From Verrucomicrobiales bacterium (GTDB lineage: Bacteria > Verrucomicrobiota > Verrucomicrobiia > Verrucomicrobiales > SLCJ01), in assembly GCA_024636835.1 (NCBI GenBank), contig JAGXGH010000101.1, positions 1-32,624 of the forward strand: a DNA stretch of 32,624 bases, given 5' to 3'. Positions within the stretch are counted from its first letter, which is position 1; the number at the start of each line of letters is the position of its first letter. Made by a program: the position numbers and the translations under genes. Below are positions 23,731-32,624 of the stretch, piece by piece. The notes under the pieces were generated by a model. It was not told the origin of the DNA and did no database searches. It saw only the letters and a list, made by a program, of their open reading frames with translations.

Positions 23731-24693
23731 TTAGATTTCTGTGGTTGGGATTTGCGTGACGAAGTCGCGCGCGGCTTCCGCAAGTGGTGTGGAGAAGTAA
23801 CGCTCCGTGGATGAGCAACCGATCGTGACGATGCGCTTGCCGGCAAACTCAGGGCGCTTGGCGATCTGCATGGCGGCGAACACATTGGCACCTGTCGAAA
23901 TTCCTGCGGGCAGGCCTTCGAGTGAAGCGAGCTGCTGTGCGGTGGCGAAAGCATCTTCGTTGGACACTTGAATCACCTCGTCGATGATGTCGACGTTGAG
24001 GTTGCCTGGAATGAATCCGGCACCGATCCCTTGGATCTTGTGAGGACCGGGGCTACCACCGGAAATAACCGGGCTAGCTGAAGGTTCCACGGCAAACACT
24101 TTGATGTCGGTGCGCTGTTTAAGCACCTCGCCAACGCCGGTAATGGTTCCACCGGTGCCGACGCCAGCAACGAATGCGGCGATCTCGCCATCGGTGTCGC
24201 TCCAGATTTCTTCGGCGGTGGTTTCGCGGTGAACTTGTGGGTTCGCCGGGTTGTTGAACTGCTGTGGCTGGAATCCTCCTTCACCGTATTCATCGGCTAT
24301 CTGCTTGGCTTTGGCGATCGCGCCGCCCATGCCTTTTGGCCCAGGTGTGAGCACGAGTTCTGCGCCGAGCATATGAAGAAGAATGCGGCGCTCTACGGAC
24401 ATGGTTTCTGGCATCGTGAGGATGCAGCGATACCCCTTGGCGCGTGCGACGAAGGCGAGGGCGATGCCGGTGTTGCCGGAGGTTGGTTCGATGATCACGC
24501 CGCCAGGCTTGAGTGAACCGTCACGCTCTGCGGTTTCGATCATGGCCTTGCCGATACGATCTTTAACGCTGAACAATGGGTTAAAGAACTCGCCTTTGAC
24601 GCAGATTTCCGCGTCGAGGCCTTCGGTGATCTTTGTGAGTTTAATGAGTGGCGTGTTGCCAACGGTGTCGATGAGACTGTTTGCGATGTTCAT
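23731..24693 (-). CDS. cysK: Cysteine synthase (O-acetylserine sulfhydrylase)
   Basis: PLP enzyme that makes cysteine from O-acetylserine and sulfide. The 320 aa length is normal for CysK. GNTPLIKL begins the fold; the PLP Schiff-base lysine is K44 in [22 protein letters not shown] is the substrate-binding loop, [10 protein letters not shown] the phosphate-binding loop, and AGISTGAN the late conserved loop. The pyridine-ring contact region reads [11 protein letters not shown] where many CysK proteins have P-D-x-G-E-R-Y. It is third in cysI-cysH-cysK, 17 nt after cysH, so sulfide made by CysI is used directly by its product. Confidence 0.95.
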   Translation of the reverse strand: MNIANSLIDTVGNTPLIKLTKITEGLDAEICVKGEFFNPLFSVKDRIGKAMIETAERDGSLKPGGVIIEPTSGNTGIALAFVARAKGYRCILTMPETMSVERRILLHMLGAELVLTPGPKGMGGAIAKAKQIADEYGEGGFQPQQFNNPANPQVHRETTAEEIWSDTDGEIAAFVAGVGTGGTITGVGEVLKQRTDIKVFAVEPSASPVISGGSPGPHKIQGIGAGFIPGNLNVDIIDEVIQVSNEDAFATAQQLASLEGLPAGISTGANVFAAMQIAKRPEFAGKRIVTIGCSSTERYFSTPLAEAARDFVTQIPTTEI

Positions 24694-24710
24694 AAGGTTT
24701 TTTTGTGGGG

Positions 24711-25439
24711 TTAGATTTGGAAGTCGGGGATGTCAGAGTCGAGGTGCATTCCGCACTCCCTCTGGTTCCCGTGGTTGCGGGTTTGCTCGCTGGTCATTCC
24801 AGCTTCGAGTTTACGTGTTGAGTGCCAATCTCCGATCGATACAAATCCACGTGAGAGAAGTGGATGGGTAGGGAGTTGATTCTCTCTGATGTATTGATCC
24901 ACGTCTTGATCGGACCAGTCAAGGATAGGAAAAATCTTCGTCGTCGCCTTTTGCTGCTCGATGAATGTGCGCTTCGATCTGTCATCGGAGTGTGCACGGC
25001 GGACGCCACTGATCCACGCCTTCGCGCCGAGTTCAGTGAGTGCGCGGTTGAGCGGTTCGACCTTGCGCAGGAGACCGTATTTTTTGGCAGCCTCATCGCC
25101 GAGTTCCCATAATCTCCCCATGGTGTTTTCCATCCGCGCCGGGGTGACTGGTGAGCTGTAGAACTTCACATCGACGCCGAGTGTGTCGATCAGCTGCTCG
25201 GCATATTCGTAGGTCTCCGGGAAGAAATATCCGGTGTCCACACAGATGACCGGAATCTGTGGTGCATGCTGTTTGAGCAGGTGCAATAGAACGACCGACT
25301 GAGCGCCGAAACTGGTGGTAGCGACGACTTCGTCTTTCCAGTTTTCCTGAATCAGCGATAGACGCCCAGCAATATCCATACCGTCGAACCCCTCGAGAGA
25401 GATCGATGATGTGGCAGTTGCAATGGCGGGTGTATTCAC
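24711..25439 (-). CDS. cysH: Phosphoadenylyl-sulfate (PAPS) reductase
   Basis: Reduces activated sulfate to sulfite in the cytoplasm, normally with thioredoxin. The 242 aa product begins at a GTG at 25439. The nucleotide-binding motif is [31 protein letters not shown] and [13 protein letters not shown] are family blocks. The C-terminal catalytic cysteine is C229 in ECGMHL. The CC...CxxC cysteines that hold the [4Fe-4S] cluster of APS reductases are absent, so PAPS is the likely substrate. Cotranscribed with cysI (30 nt upstream) and cysK (17 nt downstream). Sulfate-activation genes (cysD, cysN/C) are not in the window. Confidence 0.94.
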   Translation of the reverse strand: MNTPAIATATSSISLEGFDGMDIAGRLSLIQENWKDEVVATTSFGAQSVVLLHLLKQHAPQIPVICVDTGYFFPETYEYAEQLIDTLGVDVKFYSSPVTPARMENTMGRLWELGDEAAKKYGLLRKVEPLNRALTELGAKAWISGVRRAHSDDRSKRTFIEQQKATTKIFPILDWSDQDVDQYIRENQLPTHPLLSRGFVSIGDWHSTRKLEAGMTSEQTRNHGNQRECGMHLDSDIPDFQI

Positions 25440-25469
25440 GGTTTTATTGAAGTGGACTAATTTCGTAGC

Positions 25470-27269
25470 TTAGTCGAGTTTGAGGTTGGCGTGGAAATCT
25501 CTCCCATGCTCGGTCGCGACGACGTAGCCTTTTCGAATCACGAAATCGCCGAAGCGTTCGCCTTTTTCACGATGCTGCGCGTAGTCGCGGATAATGGGGC
25601 GCAGGGTGTTGACGATCTCGGTATCGACGATGCTGTCGCGATAGAGTTTGTTCAGACGGTCGCCGACGAACCCACCACCGAGGTAGAGGTTGTATTTGCC
25701 GGAGCCTTTACCGACGAAGGCGATCTCCGCGATGTATGGGCGGGCGCATCCGTTCGGGCACCCGGTCATACGGATGGTGATTGCGTCGTGGGTGAGGCCT
25801 TCTTCTTCGAGCACGCTGTCGAGCTCGGTGATGAGGTCGGGGAGGTAGCGCTCGGACTCTGCAAGTGCGAGCCCGCAGGTCGGGAGTGCGACACAGGCTA
25901 TCGAGTTCAATCGCAGCGCACTTCGGTCGAAGGTGGTGTTGATTTTGTATTCGTTGAGCAAGGCTTCAATCTCAGGCTTCTTGTCCGCCGAGACGTTGGC
26001 GATCTGCAAATTCTGGTTCGCAGTGAGTCGGAAATCACCGGTGTGAATCTCAGCGATGGCTCGCAGCGCGGTGCGCATCTTGGCATCGGCGTCGTCGCGC
26101 ACGCGGCCGTTTTGAATGAACAAAGTGTGGTGCCAGTTGCCTTTGTCATCTTCCACCCAACCATAGCGGTCGCCATTGTGGTCGAATTTGAACGGACGCT
26201 CTTCGCCGAGTTTAAACCCGAGGCGTTCTTCGACTTTGTCGCGGAACCAATCGAGACCGTGGTCGTCGATGGTGTATTTCAGACGGGCGTGGGCACGGAT
26301 CTTGCGGTCACCAAAGTCACGCTGAACGCTGACAATGGCTTCCGCCACGGCGACGGCTTGCTCAGGTGTGCAGAATCCCAGCACCTCGGCGAGACGGGGG
26401 AAGGTTTTCTCATTGCCGTGGGTCATGCCCATTCCGCCACCGACGGTGACGTTGTAGCCAACGATCTTATCGTCCTCGATGATGGCGATGTAGCCAAGGT
26501 CGTGGGCATAGATGTCGACGTCATTGCTCGGTGGCACGGCAACGACGATTTTGAATTTCCGCGGCAGATAGGTTTTACCGTAGATGGGCTCTAGTTCATC
26601 GCCGGAGTCGCCGATGATGGGCTCGGGTTCCTGGGTGACCTTCAACTTCTCACCGGCTTCGTCCGTGAGCCAGATTTCGTGGTAAGCGGTGGTTTTTGGT
26701 GTGAGGTGATCCGAGATGGCGTGAGAAAGCGCGATCGTCTCCGCGTGGTGCTTGCTCAAGTCTGGGTTCGGGTTGCACATGACGTTGCGGTTCACGTCAC
26801 CACAGGCGGCGATGGTGTCGAGCAACGAGAGGTTAATCTCGTTCATCGTGCGCTTGAGGTTCGACTTGATAACGCCGTGGAACTGGAATGCCTGGCGGGT
26901 GGTTAACTTAATTGTGCCGTTAGCATAGTCTTCAGCGATGTCATCCATCTGCAACCATTGCTGCGGGGTGGAGACTCCACCGGGAACGCGCACACGGATC
27001 ATGAAGGAGAATGCAGGCTCCAATTTGTGGGAACGACGGTTCTTGCGAAGGTCGCGGTCGTCCTGCTGGTAGGTGCCGTGGAACTTGAGGAGTTGCCCTT
27101 CGTCTTCGGTCATCGATCCGGTAGCCACATTGGCGAGACTGTCGATGATGGTTCCCTTGAGGTAATTACTGGCAACCTTGATGCGCTCGTTGGCGGAAAG
27201 TTCTTCCACCGGTGCGCTACGGGTGTGATTCTCGTTTGATGATGTGTCTTTGCTGGTATCGTTGACCAT
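25470..27269 (-). CDS. cysI: Assimilatory sulfite reductase, hemoprotein (beta) subunit
   Basis: Six-electron reduction of sulfite to sulfide. The 599 aa product shows the duplicated nitrite/sulfite reductase fold: [14 protein letters not shown] in the first half, [17 protein letters not shown] in the middle, and [14 protein letters not shown] in the second half. The [4Fe-4S]-siroheme ligands are C459 and C465 ([16 protein letters not shown]) and C504 and C508 ([11 protein letters not shown]), the canonical Cx5C and Cx3C. Arg and Lys residues of the sulfite pocket are in DRDLRKNRR and [10 protein letters not shown]. It is first in the cys cluster and divergent from the HupE-like gene across a 77-bp gap with a 13-bp palindrome. 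No flavoprotein gene cysJ is adjacent, so the electron donor is unclear. Confidence 0.95.
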   Translation of the reverse strand: MVNDTSKDTSSNENHTRSAPVEELSANERIKVASNYLKGTIIDSLANVATGSMTEDEGQLLKFHGTYQQDDRDLRKNRRSHKLEPAFSFMIRVRVPGGVSTPQQWLQMDDIAEDYANGTIKLTTRQAFQFHGVIKSNLKRTMNEINLSLLDTIAACGDVNRNVMCNPNPDLSKHHAETIALSHAISDHLTPKTTAYHEIWLTDEAGEKLKVTQEPEPIIGDSGDELEPIYGKTYLPRKFKIVVAVPPSNDVDIYAHDLGYIAIIEDDKIVGYNVTVGGGMGMTHGNEKTFPRLAEVLGFCTPEQAVAVAEAIVSVQRDFGDRKIRAHARLKYTIDDHGLDWFRDKVEERLGFKLGEERPFKFDHNGDRYGWVEDDKGNWHHTLFIQNGRVRDDADAKMRTALRAIAEIHTGDFRLTANQNLQIANVSADKKPEIEALLNEYKINTTFDRSALRLNSIACVALPTCGLALAESERYLPDLITELDSVLEEEGLTHDAITIRMTGCPNGCARPYIAEIAFVGKGSGKYNLYLGGGFVGDRLNKLYRDSIVDTEIVNTLRPIIRDYAQHREKGERFGDFVIRKGYVVATEHGRDFHANLKLD

Positions 27270-27307
27270 AAAAAGGTATCCGGTTTTGGTGCCCGGCGGT
27301 TAAAGAT

Positions 27308-27320
27308 TAGTAAACTACTA
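27308..27320. promoter_or_regulatory. 13-bp palindrome in the cysI/HupE divergent promoter region
   Basis: TAGTA-AAC-TACTA is a perfect inverted repeat midway between the divergent starts of cysI (27269) and the HupE-like gene (27347). The position suits an operator controlling the sulfur genes; the regulator is not known. Confidence 0.4.
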
Positions 27321-27346
27321 TGGATATGTAGGATTAGATACGCGCG

Positions 27347-28549
27347 ATGCAAGTGGAATCTCTTTCAAATTCAACAAAACCTCGAAGTTTTTTGCGTTCC
27401 TTTCCTTGGATGGGATACGCCTTTACAGCGCTGTGTCTAGCTGGAATCGCTCGTGGACATGTGGTTTCGCATGTGGTGGGTGAGATGAAAGTAGGTGAGC
27501 GGGCGTGGTCGCTGGAGATGATTCTCGATGTCGGTTTGGCGTTTCCCGAGTTGCGCGAGGACCCGGACCTTCCGCCACCAGAGTGGAAATGGTTCGATGA
27601 TTTACCCGCGTCCGAGTTGCGACGGGCTGAGCTCGGTGCTGAGGAATTTCTTTCGCGCAGGTTCGCGCTGACTGTGGGTGATGTGGAGGCTTTGCCGTAT
27701 ACTGTGGAATTTCCGCAAAACCTAGCGGCGCGCGATGCGGTGTCGCCCGCGTTTGCTGTGCGTATTTCTGGAGATCTGCCACAGGACGGTGGCGAGCTTT
27801 TTGTCCGTTGGCGTGATGGCAGAGAGGATATTGTCGAGCCTGCTCTGTATTTAGTGATGAACACCGAGGCCTCATCGCCGCCGTTGATCTTACCCATCGC
27901 GCCCGATGGTGTGCAATTTATCACGACGGTGGATAGTTCGGCAAATGCCTCGCCGCATGTATCGATCAAGCGGAATCCGCTTGCCGCATTTCTGGTGTGG
28001 TTAAAAGAAGGGATCGTCCACGTGGTGCCCGGCGGACTGGATCACATTGCATTCATCCTTGGAATGTTTTTGGCGGGTGGAGGTTGGCGGTTTTTGCTTG
28101 GACAGTCCTTGGTGTTCACTCTTGCTCATTCGGTAACGCTGATCGCTGCGGCGTGGGGCATGGTGGCGGTGCCGTCCGGTATTGTGGAGCCATTGATTGC
28201 AATGAGCATCGCGTGGATCGCAGCAGAGAATGTGTGGCAGGGCGAAGGTGAGGTGCATCGCCGCCGCCGCTGCGCCGTGGTATTTTGTTTTGGTCTGGTG
28301 CACGGACTGGGTTTTGCCGGTGCGCTGAGCGAACTTACTGGTGAACACCGTGTGCCGTTCACCGAGTTGGTCGGTTTCAACTTGGGCGTAGAGTTCGGTC
28401 AGGTCATCGTGCTTTCTACGGCTATGGTAGCGTTTGCCTTGGTTGAGCGCATTTATCCCAAGCAACGGAGCAGTGTGGCGCGGGTTTGTTCGATGGTTAT
28501 TGCCGCAGTGGGTATTCTTTGGTTTGTCGAGAGGGTGGCAGAGTTGTGA
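27347..28549 (+). CDS. HupE/UreJ-family membrane protein
   Basis: Membrane protein of 400 aa, probably a metal-ion or accessory transporter. A first hydrophobic segment (WMGYAFTALCLAGIARG) acts as signal or anchor and is followed by an extracytoplasmic domain to about residue 215. The C-terminal half is the HupE/UreJ_2 membrane domain: GIVHVVPGGLDHIAFILG (about 222-239), SLVFTLAHSVTLIAAAWG, VEPLIAMSIAWIAAENVW, VVFCFGLVHGLGFAGALSEL, and GFNLGVEFGQVIVL. The intramembrane His residues (GGLDH, AHS, VHGLGF) are the family signature. Family members have been linked to nickel or cobalt handling, but many are uncharacterised. No hydrogenase or urease genes are nearby. Confidence 0.85.
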   Translation: MQVESLSNSTKPRSFLRSFPWMGYAFTALCLAGIARGHVVSHVVGEMKVGERAWSLEMILDVGLAFPELREDPDLPPPEWKWFDDLPASELRRAELGAEEFLSRRFALTVGDVEALPYTVEFPQNLAARDAVSPAFAVRISGDLPQDGGELFVRWRDGREDIVEPALYLVMNTEASSPPLILPIAPDGVQFITTVDSSANASPHVSIKRNPLAAFLVWLKEGIVHVVPGGLDHIAFILGMFLAGGGWRFLLGQSLVFTLAHSVTLIAAAWGMVAVPSGIVEPLIAMSIAWIAAENVWQGEGEVHRRRRCAVVFCFGLVHGLGFAGALSELTGEHRVPFTELVGFNLGVEFGQVIVLSTAMVAFALVERIYPKQRSSVARVCSMVIAAVGILWFVERVAEL

Positions 28550-28616
28550 GGAATCTGTGTGAGTCAGAATCCAGAAAAATATATTCACCCGTGGCGACGT
28601 TTGTTTCTATGTTAGG

Positions 28617-30044
28617 ATGAGTTCTGTGATGATTGTTCCCTGTTCAATTTTTTCTATGAGCCGAGTCACGGTTTCGGCGCGGAGCATGGCGCTGTGCTTT
28701 GTTCTCAGTGTGCTGGCTCATTCCATGGTGCACGCAGAAATGAAGACGTGGACGGATGTCGACGGTCGTCAAATCAAGGCCGAGATTCTCGATGCCGATG
28801 CGGCGAAGGGTGTGCTGTTTCGACTCGATGACAAAAGCGAGGTATGGGTTCCCGCTGAGCGACTTTCCGTCGGTGACCGTTTATTTGTAAGAAAATGGAC
28901 GACCACCCGTGCCCTGGAGGAAGGTGAGAAGATGGCGGAGGATGCAAAGAATACACCTGAGATCGTTGAGCCGCCAAAACCGCCCAAGCCCAGCCTAACG
29001 CCAAATTTCGACAAGGAGTGGCCGTCTGTGGTGAGCATTAGCGCAGGTCTCGATGTGGAGACGATGCGCGAGACCGATCTGTCTTATATTTACGAATCTG
29101 ATCACTACCGCTTTGTATCCACAGCACGCTTGCAGAGTGCGATGCTGAAGAAACTGGCCGTGCTTTTTGAAACACACTACGAGTTCTGCAAACAGGTCCC
29201 GCTGAACTTTATTACTCCTCGTTTGAAGGAAAAAGACAGTCCGAAGCTCGAAGTGTTTCTCTATGAAAAGAATGCGCAATACCTCGCATCGGGCGGAATG
29301 GCGGGGCTGGGAGCTTGCTACAACTCCGACCGTAAAGCCGTGATGGCCACACTAAAACACGTTGGCGTGCGAGTGGTGGGATCCGGCTACACCCTGGACA
29401 ATTCTGATGCGCATCGCGAGCTATCGAATGAAGTGATTCATCAACTCGCGGATCTGGAGTGGAAGAAACTCCCCTGGCTGTGGGAAGGGCTGGCCAGCTA
29501 TATCCGCTCCGTTCCCTACCGCCCTGGTAAAATGGTCACATCGAACATGAAGTCGCCTATCATGGATATGGTCGAGGATCCGCCAAAGAGACGGGAGCGC
29601 GATGAGTTTGATGACAGCGAGTTGACGGCTGAAGAGCGACTCCAAAAAGTGGCCGAGGAGATCGAAGACGAGACCATCGAGAGGGTGTTGAGGTTCGAAC
29701 CCGGTTACGGGCTGACGAATCAGTTCACCAGTCCGGCACTCGAAGATTTGATGAACTACAACGCTTTTCGTTTCGATGCCGATCTGGCCGCTGAAAATCG
29801 TCAAGGCAGGGTACACTACGGGGTGGCGACTTTACTGGTGTATTACTTTCTCCACGAGGACGGCGAGAGGAAGGGGTTGAACTTCAAAAAGATGTTGTTC
29901 GCACTGCAGGAAGGAAAAACAGAGGAGGAAGCCATCAAGGTGTTACTTGCCGGACGCACGTTTTCCAAACTTCAGGAGGAATTTGAGGCATACTGGCGGC
30001 AGTCAGGACTCGATATTGTTTTCGAAGAGAAAAGCCCAAGGTAG
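28617..30044 (+). CDS. Exported SHD1-domain protein with a degenerate zincin-like domain, 475 aa
   Basis: The N-terminal signal peptide is MALCFVLSVLAHSMVHA; the true start may be 28617, 28656 or 28686, all in frame. Residues about 42-95 (K-T-W-T-D-V-D-G-R-Q-I-K-A-E-I through VWVPAERLSVGDRLFVRKW) are an SHD1 (SLA1 homology 1) domain, common in exported proteins of Planctomycetes and Verrucomicrobia. A Pro-rich linker follows. The C-terminal part resembles DUF1570-type gluzincins, with ELSNEVIHQLADLEWKKLPW and LWEGLASYIRSVPY. The HExxH motif reads N271-E-V-I-H275, so the first zinc ligand is lost and the domain is probably not a working protease. It may bind peptide or the cell wall. Downstream of the HupE-like gene, 67 nt apart. 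Confidence 0.75.
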   Translation: MSSVMIVPCSIFSMSRVTVSARSMALCFVLSVLAHSMVHAEMKTWTDVDGRQIKAEILDADAAKGVLFRLDDKSEVWVPAERLSVGDRLFVRKWTTTRALEEGEKMAEDAKNTPEIVEPPKPPKPSLTPNFDKEWPSVVSISAGLDVETMRETDLSYIYESDHYRFVSTARLQSAMLKKLAVLFETHYEFCKQVPLNFITPRLKEKDSPKLEVFLYEKNAQYLASGGMAGLGACYNSDRKAVMATLKHVGVRVVGSGYTLDNSDAHRELSNEVIHQLADLEWKKLPWLWEGLASYIRSVPYRPGKMVTSNMKSPIMDMVEDPPKRRERDEFDDSELTAEERLQKVAEEIEDETIERVLRFEPGYGLTNQFTSPALEDLMNYNAFRFDADLAAENRQGRVHYGVATLLVYYFLHEDGERKGLNFKKMLFALQEGKTEEEAIKVLLAGRTFSKLQEEFEAYWRQSGLDIVFEEKSPR

Positions 30045-30153
30045 TGAGCTTGCAAACGCGGCAATTGGCATCTCCTGGTCTGACTGTGCGATAACTGAAC
30101 TGCCACACAACACTCCGTAAACTCTCTGGCCGAATCTGCCGGAAAGGTGGAGA

Positions 30154-30189
30154 AGTGTAGCGACCGTAAATCGAACAATTTACGACACT
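30154..30189. other. Imperfect hairpin in the gap before the GH2 gene
   Basis: CGTAAAT-CGAACA-ATTTACG is enclosed by AGTGT/ACACT with a 6-nt bulge on the left. No T-run follows. The gap 30045-30357 otherwise shows no gene; an AT-rich tract at 30243-30270 could belong to a promoter of the next gene. Confidence 0.35.
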
Positions 30190-30357
30190 GCTGCAGAGCT
30201 GCTGGCCGCATAGCGAGCGGATGAGCGTTTTGAGGAGGGGATTGATAGGAAAAAAAATTAACAATTAACTGCCAATTGAGAACAAATGATCGGAGTTTGT
30301 CCTCGGGCAGGACTCTCAGGCTATTTTGCATGCAGTGTAAAAACGCAAATCCCCAGC

Positions 30358-32624
30358 ATGATGCTAAAGAACGGATCGATGATATTGACGATTGCATGCC
30401 TGATCGGCGTTGCTGTCGGACAGGAAAAGGTGATTGATCTCGTTGGCGATTGGCGACTTACCCTCGATCGAAATGACGCAGGACAAGCGGAACAATGGTT
30501 TATCGGCGACCTTCCCGGAAGCAATGCCATCTCCCTTCCCGGGTCGCTGCAGTCGCAGGGATTTGGAGACGACCCCGGCATGGACACACCATGGATCGGT
30601 GATGTTCGGCACAGCGAATGGAACAAGCCAAAATATGCTCCCTACCGCACGCCTGACAACTTTAAGATGCCTTTCTGGCTACAGCCCGACAAATACTACA
30701 AGGGTGCGGCATGGTATCATAAAACCGTCGACATCCCTGCTGATTGGCAAGGAAAGCACATCGCGCTGACCCTCGAGCGGCCACATTGGGAAACGCGCGT
30801 CTGGGTCGATTCAAGGTCCGTCGGATCGGACAACTCGCTTTCCACCGCGCACAGCTACGACCTGAGCAATCTACTAAGCCCTGGCAAACATACACTGACG
30901 ATCAGCGTCGATAACCGCATGATCATCAATGTGGGACCGAACTCCCACAGCGTTTCCGATCACACGCAGTCCAACTGGAACGGCATCGCTGGCAAACTCG
31001 AGCTAAAGGCGCAAGCCGCGGCGTGGATCGACGACGTGCAGGTCTATCCGGATCTCGAAAAGAATGCGATCAAGGTGGTCACCCGCTTATCCAACCGCTC
31101 GGGGAAAACTCAAAGCGGTCAACTGATTTACGATCTGCGAATCAATGGAAAGTCCATGGGCACGAGACAGACGTCGAAAGTGATGCTCACCTCTGACGGA
31201 ACCACCCGCGAAACATGGATCGAGATGAAGACTCCGGCCCAGCCATGGAACGAGTTTAATCCCACCCTGTATACCCTGAGAACCCGACTCGAAACGGCGT
31301 CCGGTGTGGATGAGCAAACCACCAGATTTGGTATGCGCGAGGTGGGAGTGGATGGAACCCGTGTGACCATCAATGGCACCCCGGTCTTTTTTCGAGGCAC
31401 GCTTGAATGCTGCATCTTTCCGAAAACAGGATACCCGCCGACCGATGTCGAGTCGTGGAAACGGATTGTTCGAATATGCAAGGCACACGGGCTCAACCAC
31501 ATCCGTTTCCATTCATGGTGCCCGCCCGAAGCGGCGTTTATCGCGGCCGACGAGCTTGGGTTTTACTATCAGGTTGAATGCGCCTCATGGGCCAATCAGG
31601 GGGCGGAGATCGGTTCCGGCCAGCCCCTTGACCAATGGCTCTATGCAGAAGCCGAACGGATCACGCGGGCCTACGCCAACCATCCCTCATTCGTGTTGAT
31701 GGCCTACGGCAATGAACCGGCAGGAAATCACAAGGAGTATCTTGGTAAATGGTGTAATTACTGGAAGGAAAAGGAGCCGCGTGCACTGCATACCAGTGGC
31801 GCCGGATGGCCGTTGATTCCCGAGAGTGATTTCCACCTGGCTCCCAATCCGCGTATTCAACAATGGGGCGAAGGGACGCAGTCGGTGATCAATTCCGGAA
31901 GTCCACAAACCGAATTTGATTTCAGCGATTTTGTCAGCAAGCACCAGGATAAGCCAACGATCAGTCACGAAATCGGCCAGTGGTGCGTCTATCCAAATTT
32001 CGACGAAATCAAGAAATACACGGGCGTCTTGAAGCCGAAGAACTTCGAGGTATTCCGTGATATCCTAGAGCAGAAAAACATGCTGGATCAGGCGCACGAT
32101 TTCCTGATGGCCTCCGGCAAACTGCAGACGCTCTGCTATAAGGCCGACATCGAAGCCGCCTTGCGAACCGATGGATTCGGCGGCTTCCAGTTGCTCGACC
32201 TGCACGACTTTCCCGGCCAGGGGACCGCGCTCGTCGGCGTGCTGGATCCATTCTGGGATTCCAAGCCCTATGTCACCCCGGCCGAATACCACCGCTTCTG
32301 CGGGCCTGTCGTTCCCCTCGCTCGTCTACCCAAACGTACCTTCACTTCGTCGGAAACCCTCACGGCGCAGATCGATGTCAGTCAATTCGGTCCCGCTGAT
32401 CTGGAAAATGCCACGTGCACCTGGACACTGCTCGACCGGACCGGAAAGGCCGTCAAGCAAGGTTCCCTGCAGAAGGTCGCACTGGCCACCGGCAGTCTTC
32501 ACACCGTCGGCAACATCGAGATCGATCTCGCCAAACTTCCCGCACCCGCTGCCTACTCGCTCGAAGTGTCGATCGAAAACACCGATGCGGTCAACGATTG
32601 GGATATCTGGGTCTATCCCGACAC
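30358..32624 (+). CDS. Secreted glycoside hydrolase family 2-type enzyme (C-terminus outside the window)
   Basis: Polysaccharide- or oligosaccharide-degrading enzyme of the beta-galactosidase/beta-glucuronidase type. The start at 30358 gives a signal peptide (MMLKNGSMILTIACLIGVAVG), then a sugar-binding jelly-roll domain (DLVGDWRLTLD, AAWYHKTVDIP, WETRVWVD) and an immunoglobulin-like domain. The TIM barrel begins at INGTPVFFRGTLEC, with GLNHIRFHSWCPPEAAFIAA as the conserved strand-helix unit. The acid/base Glu is E453 in MAYGNEPAG; E538 in SHEIGQW is the likely nucleophile. The frame is open to the last base (755 codons visible). No stop codon or frameshift is seen. The substrate is unknown; the sulfatases at the other end of the window fit the same lifestyle. 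Confidence 0.88.
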   Translation, partial: MMLKNGSMILTIACLIGVAVGQEKVIDLVGDWRLTLDRNDAGQAEQWFIGDLPGSNAISLPGSLQSQGFGDDPGMDTPWIGDVRHSEWNKPKYAPYRTPDNFKMPFWLQPDKYYKGAAWYHKTVDIPADWQGKHIALTLERPHWETRVWVDSRSVGSDNSLSTAHSYDLSNLLSPGKHTLTISVDNRMIINVGPNSHSVSDHTQSNWNGIAGKLELKAQAAAWIDDVQVYPDLEKNAIKVVTRLSNRSGKTQSGQLIYDLRINGKSMGTRQTSKVMLTSDGTTRETWIEMKTPAQPWNEFNPTLYTLRTRLETASGVDEQTTRFGMREVGVDGTRVTINGTPVFFRGTLECCIFPKTGYPPTDVESWKRIVRICKAHGLNHIRFHSWCPPEAAFIAADELGFYYQVECASWANQGAEIGSGQPLDQWLYAEAERITRAYANHPSFVLMAYGNEPAGNHKEYLGKWCNYWKEKEPRALHTSGAGWPLIPESDFHLAPNPRIQQWGEGTQSVINSGSPQTEFDFSDFVSKHQDKPTISHEIGQWCVYPNFDEIKKYTGVLKPKNFEVFRDILEQKNMLDQAHDFLMASGKLQTLCYKADIEAALRTDGFGGFQLLDLHDFPGQGTALVGVLDPFWDSKPYVTPAEYHRFCGPVVPLARLPKRTFTSSETLTAQIDVSQFGPADLENATCTWTLLDRTGKAVKQGSLQKVALATGSLHTVGNIEIDLAKLPAPAAYSLEVSIENTDAVNDWDIWVYPD

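Noticed and set aside
25491..26594. Long open frame of 367 codons on the plus strand opposite cysI
   Set aside because: It is the antisense shadow of a certain gene; its translation shows no family features and has an antisense-like bias.

Overview
The window looks like a chromosomal segment of a Verrucomicrobiales-type bacterium; I cannot fix the genus. The evidence is large secreted proteins with a type IV pilin-like N-terminus that resemble the 'Verru_Chthon cassette protein A' family, several sulfatase and glycoside hydrolase genes, an SHD1-domain secreted protein, and a TGTTC-N4-GAACA palindrome in front of dinB that matches the LexA box reported for Verrucomicrobia.

Layout. 1-2164: two minus-strand secreted S1 sulfatases. 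The first runs off the window; the second has lost an internal block. 2267-16155: the main accessory region, made of three consecutive minus-strand two-gene modules. Each module has a 1172-1245 aa pseudopilin-like protein followed directly by a 219-238 aa exported protein. Each is preceded by the same 21-bp element about 50 nt before the start codon and by a TGTCAGT-type inverted repeat about 53 nt further upstream. 16561-18283: malate dehydrogenase with a strong terminator, then a small unrecognised gene. 18294-22572: a HAD phosphatase, an unrecognised P-loop ATPase, dinB with its LexA-like box, and an isolated nuoA. 22874-27269: a minus-strand cluster cysI-cysH-cysK-proB, for reduction of PAPS and sulfite, cysteine synthesis and the first step of proline synthesis. 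27347-30044: plus-strand HupE/UreJ-like membrane protein and an SHD1 protein with a degenerate zinc-protease motif. 30358-end: a secreted GH2-type glycosidase, cut by the window edge.

How it fits together. The sulfatases and the GH2 enzyme suggest a polysaccharide-degrading lifestyle, with sulfated glycans a plausible substrate. The cys genes are ordinary assimilatory sulfur metabolism. The triplicated module is the best candidate for a poorly described system. Its start codons, promoter-like element, signal sequence and C-terminal motifs are conserved, while the roughly 900-residue middle of the large protein has diverged strongly. This suggests co-regulated surface or secretion-associated proteins that share one export and assembly route but differ in their exposed parts. 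That functional reading is inference; the repeated architecture is directly visible.

No rRNA, tRNA, CRISPR array or intact insertion sequence was recognised.
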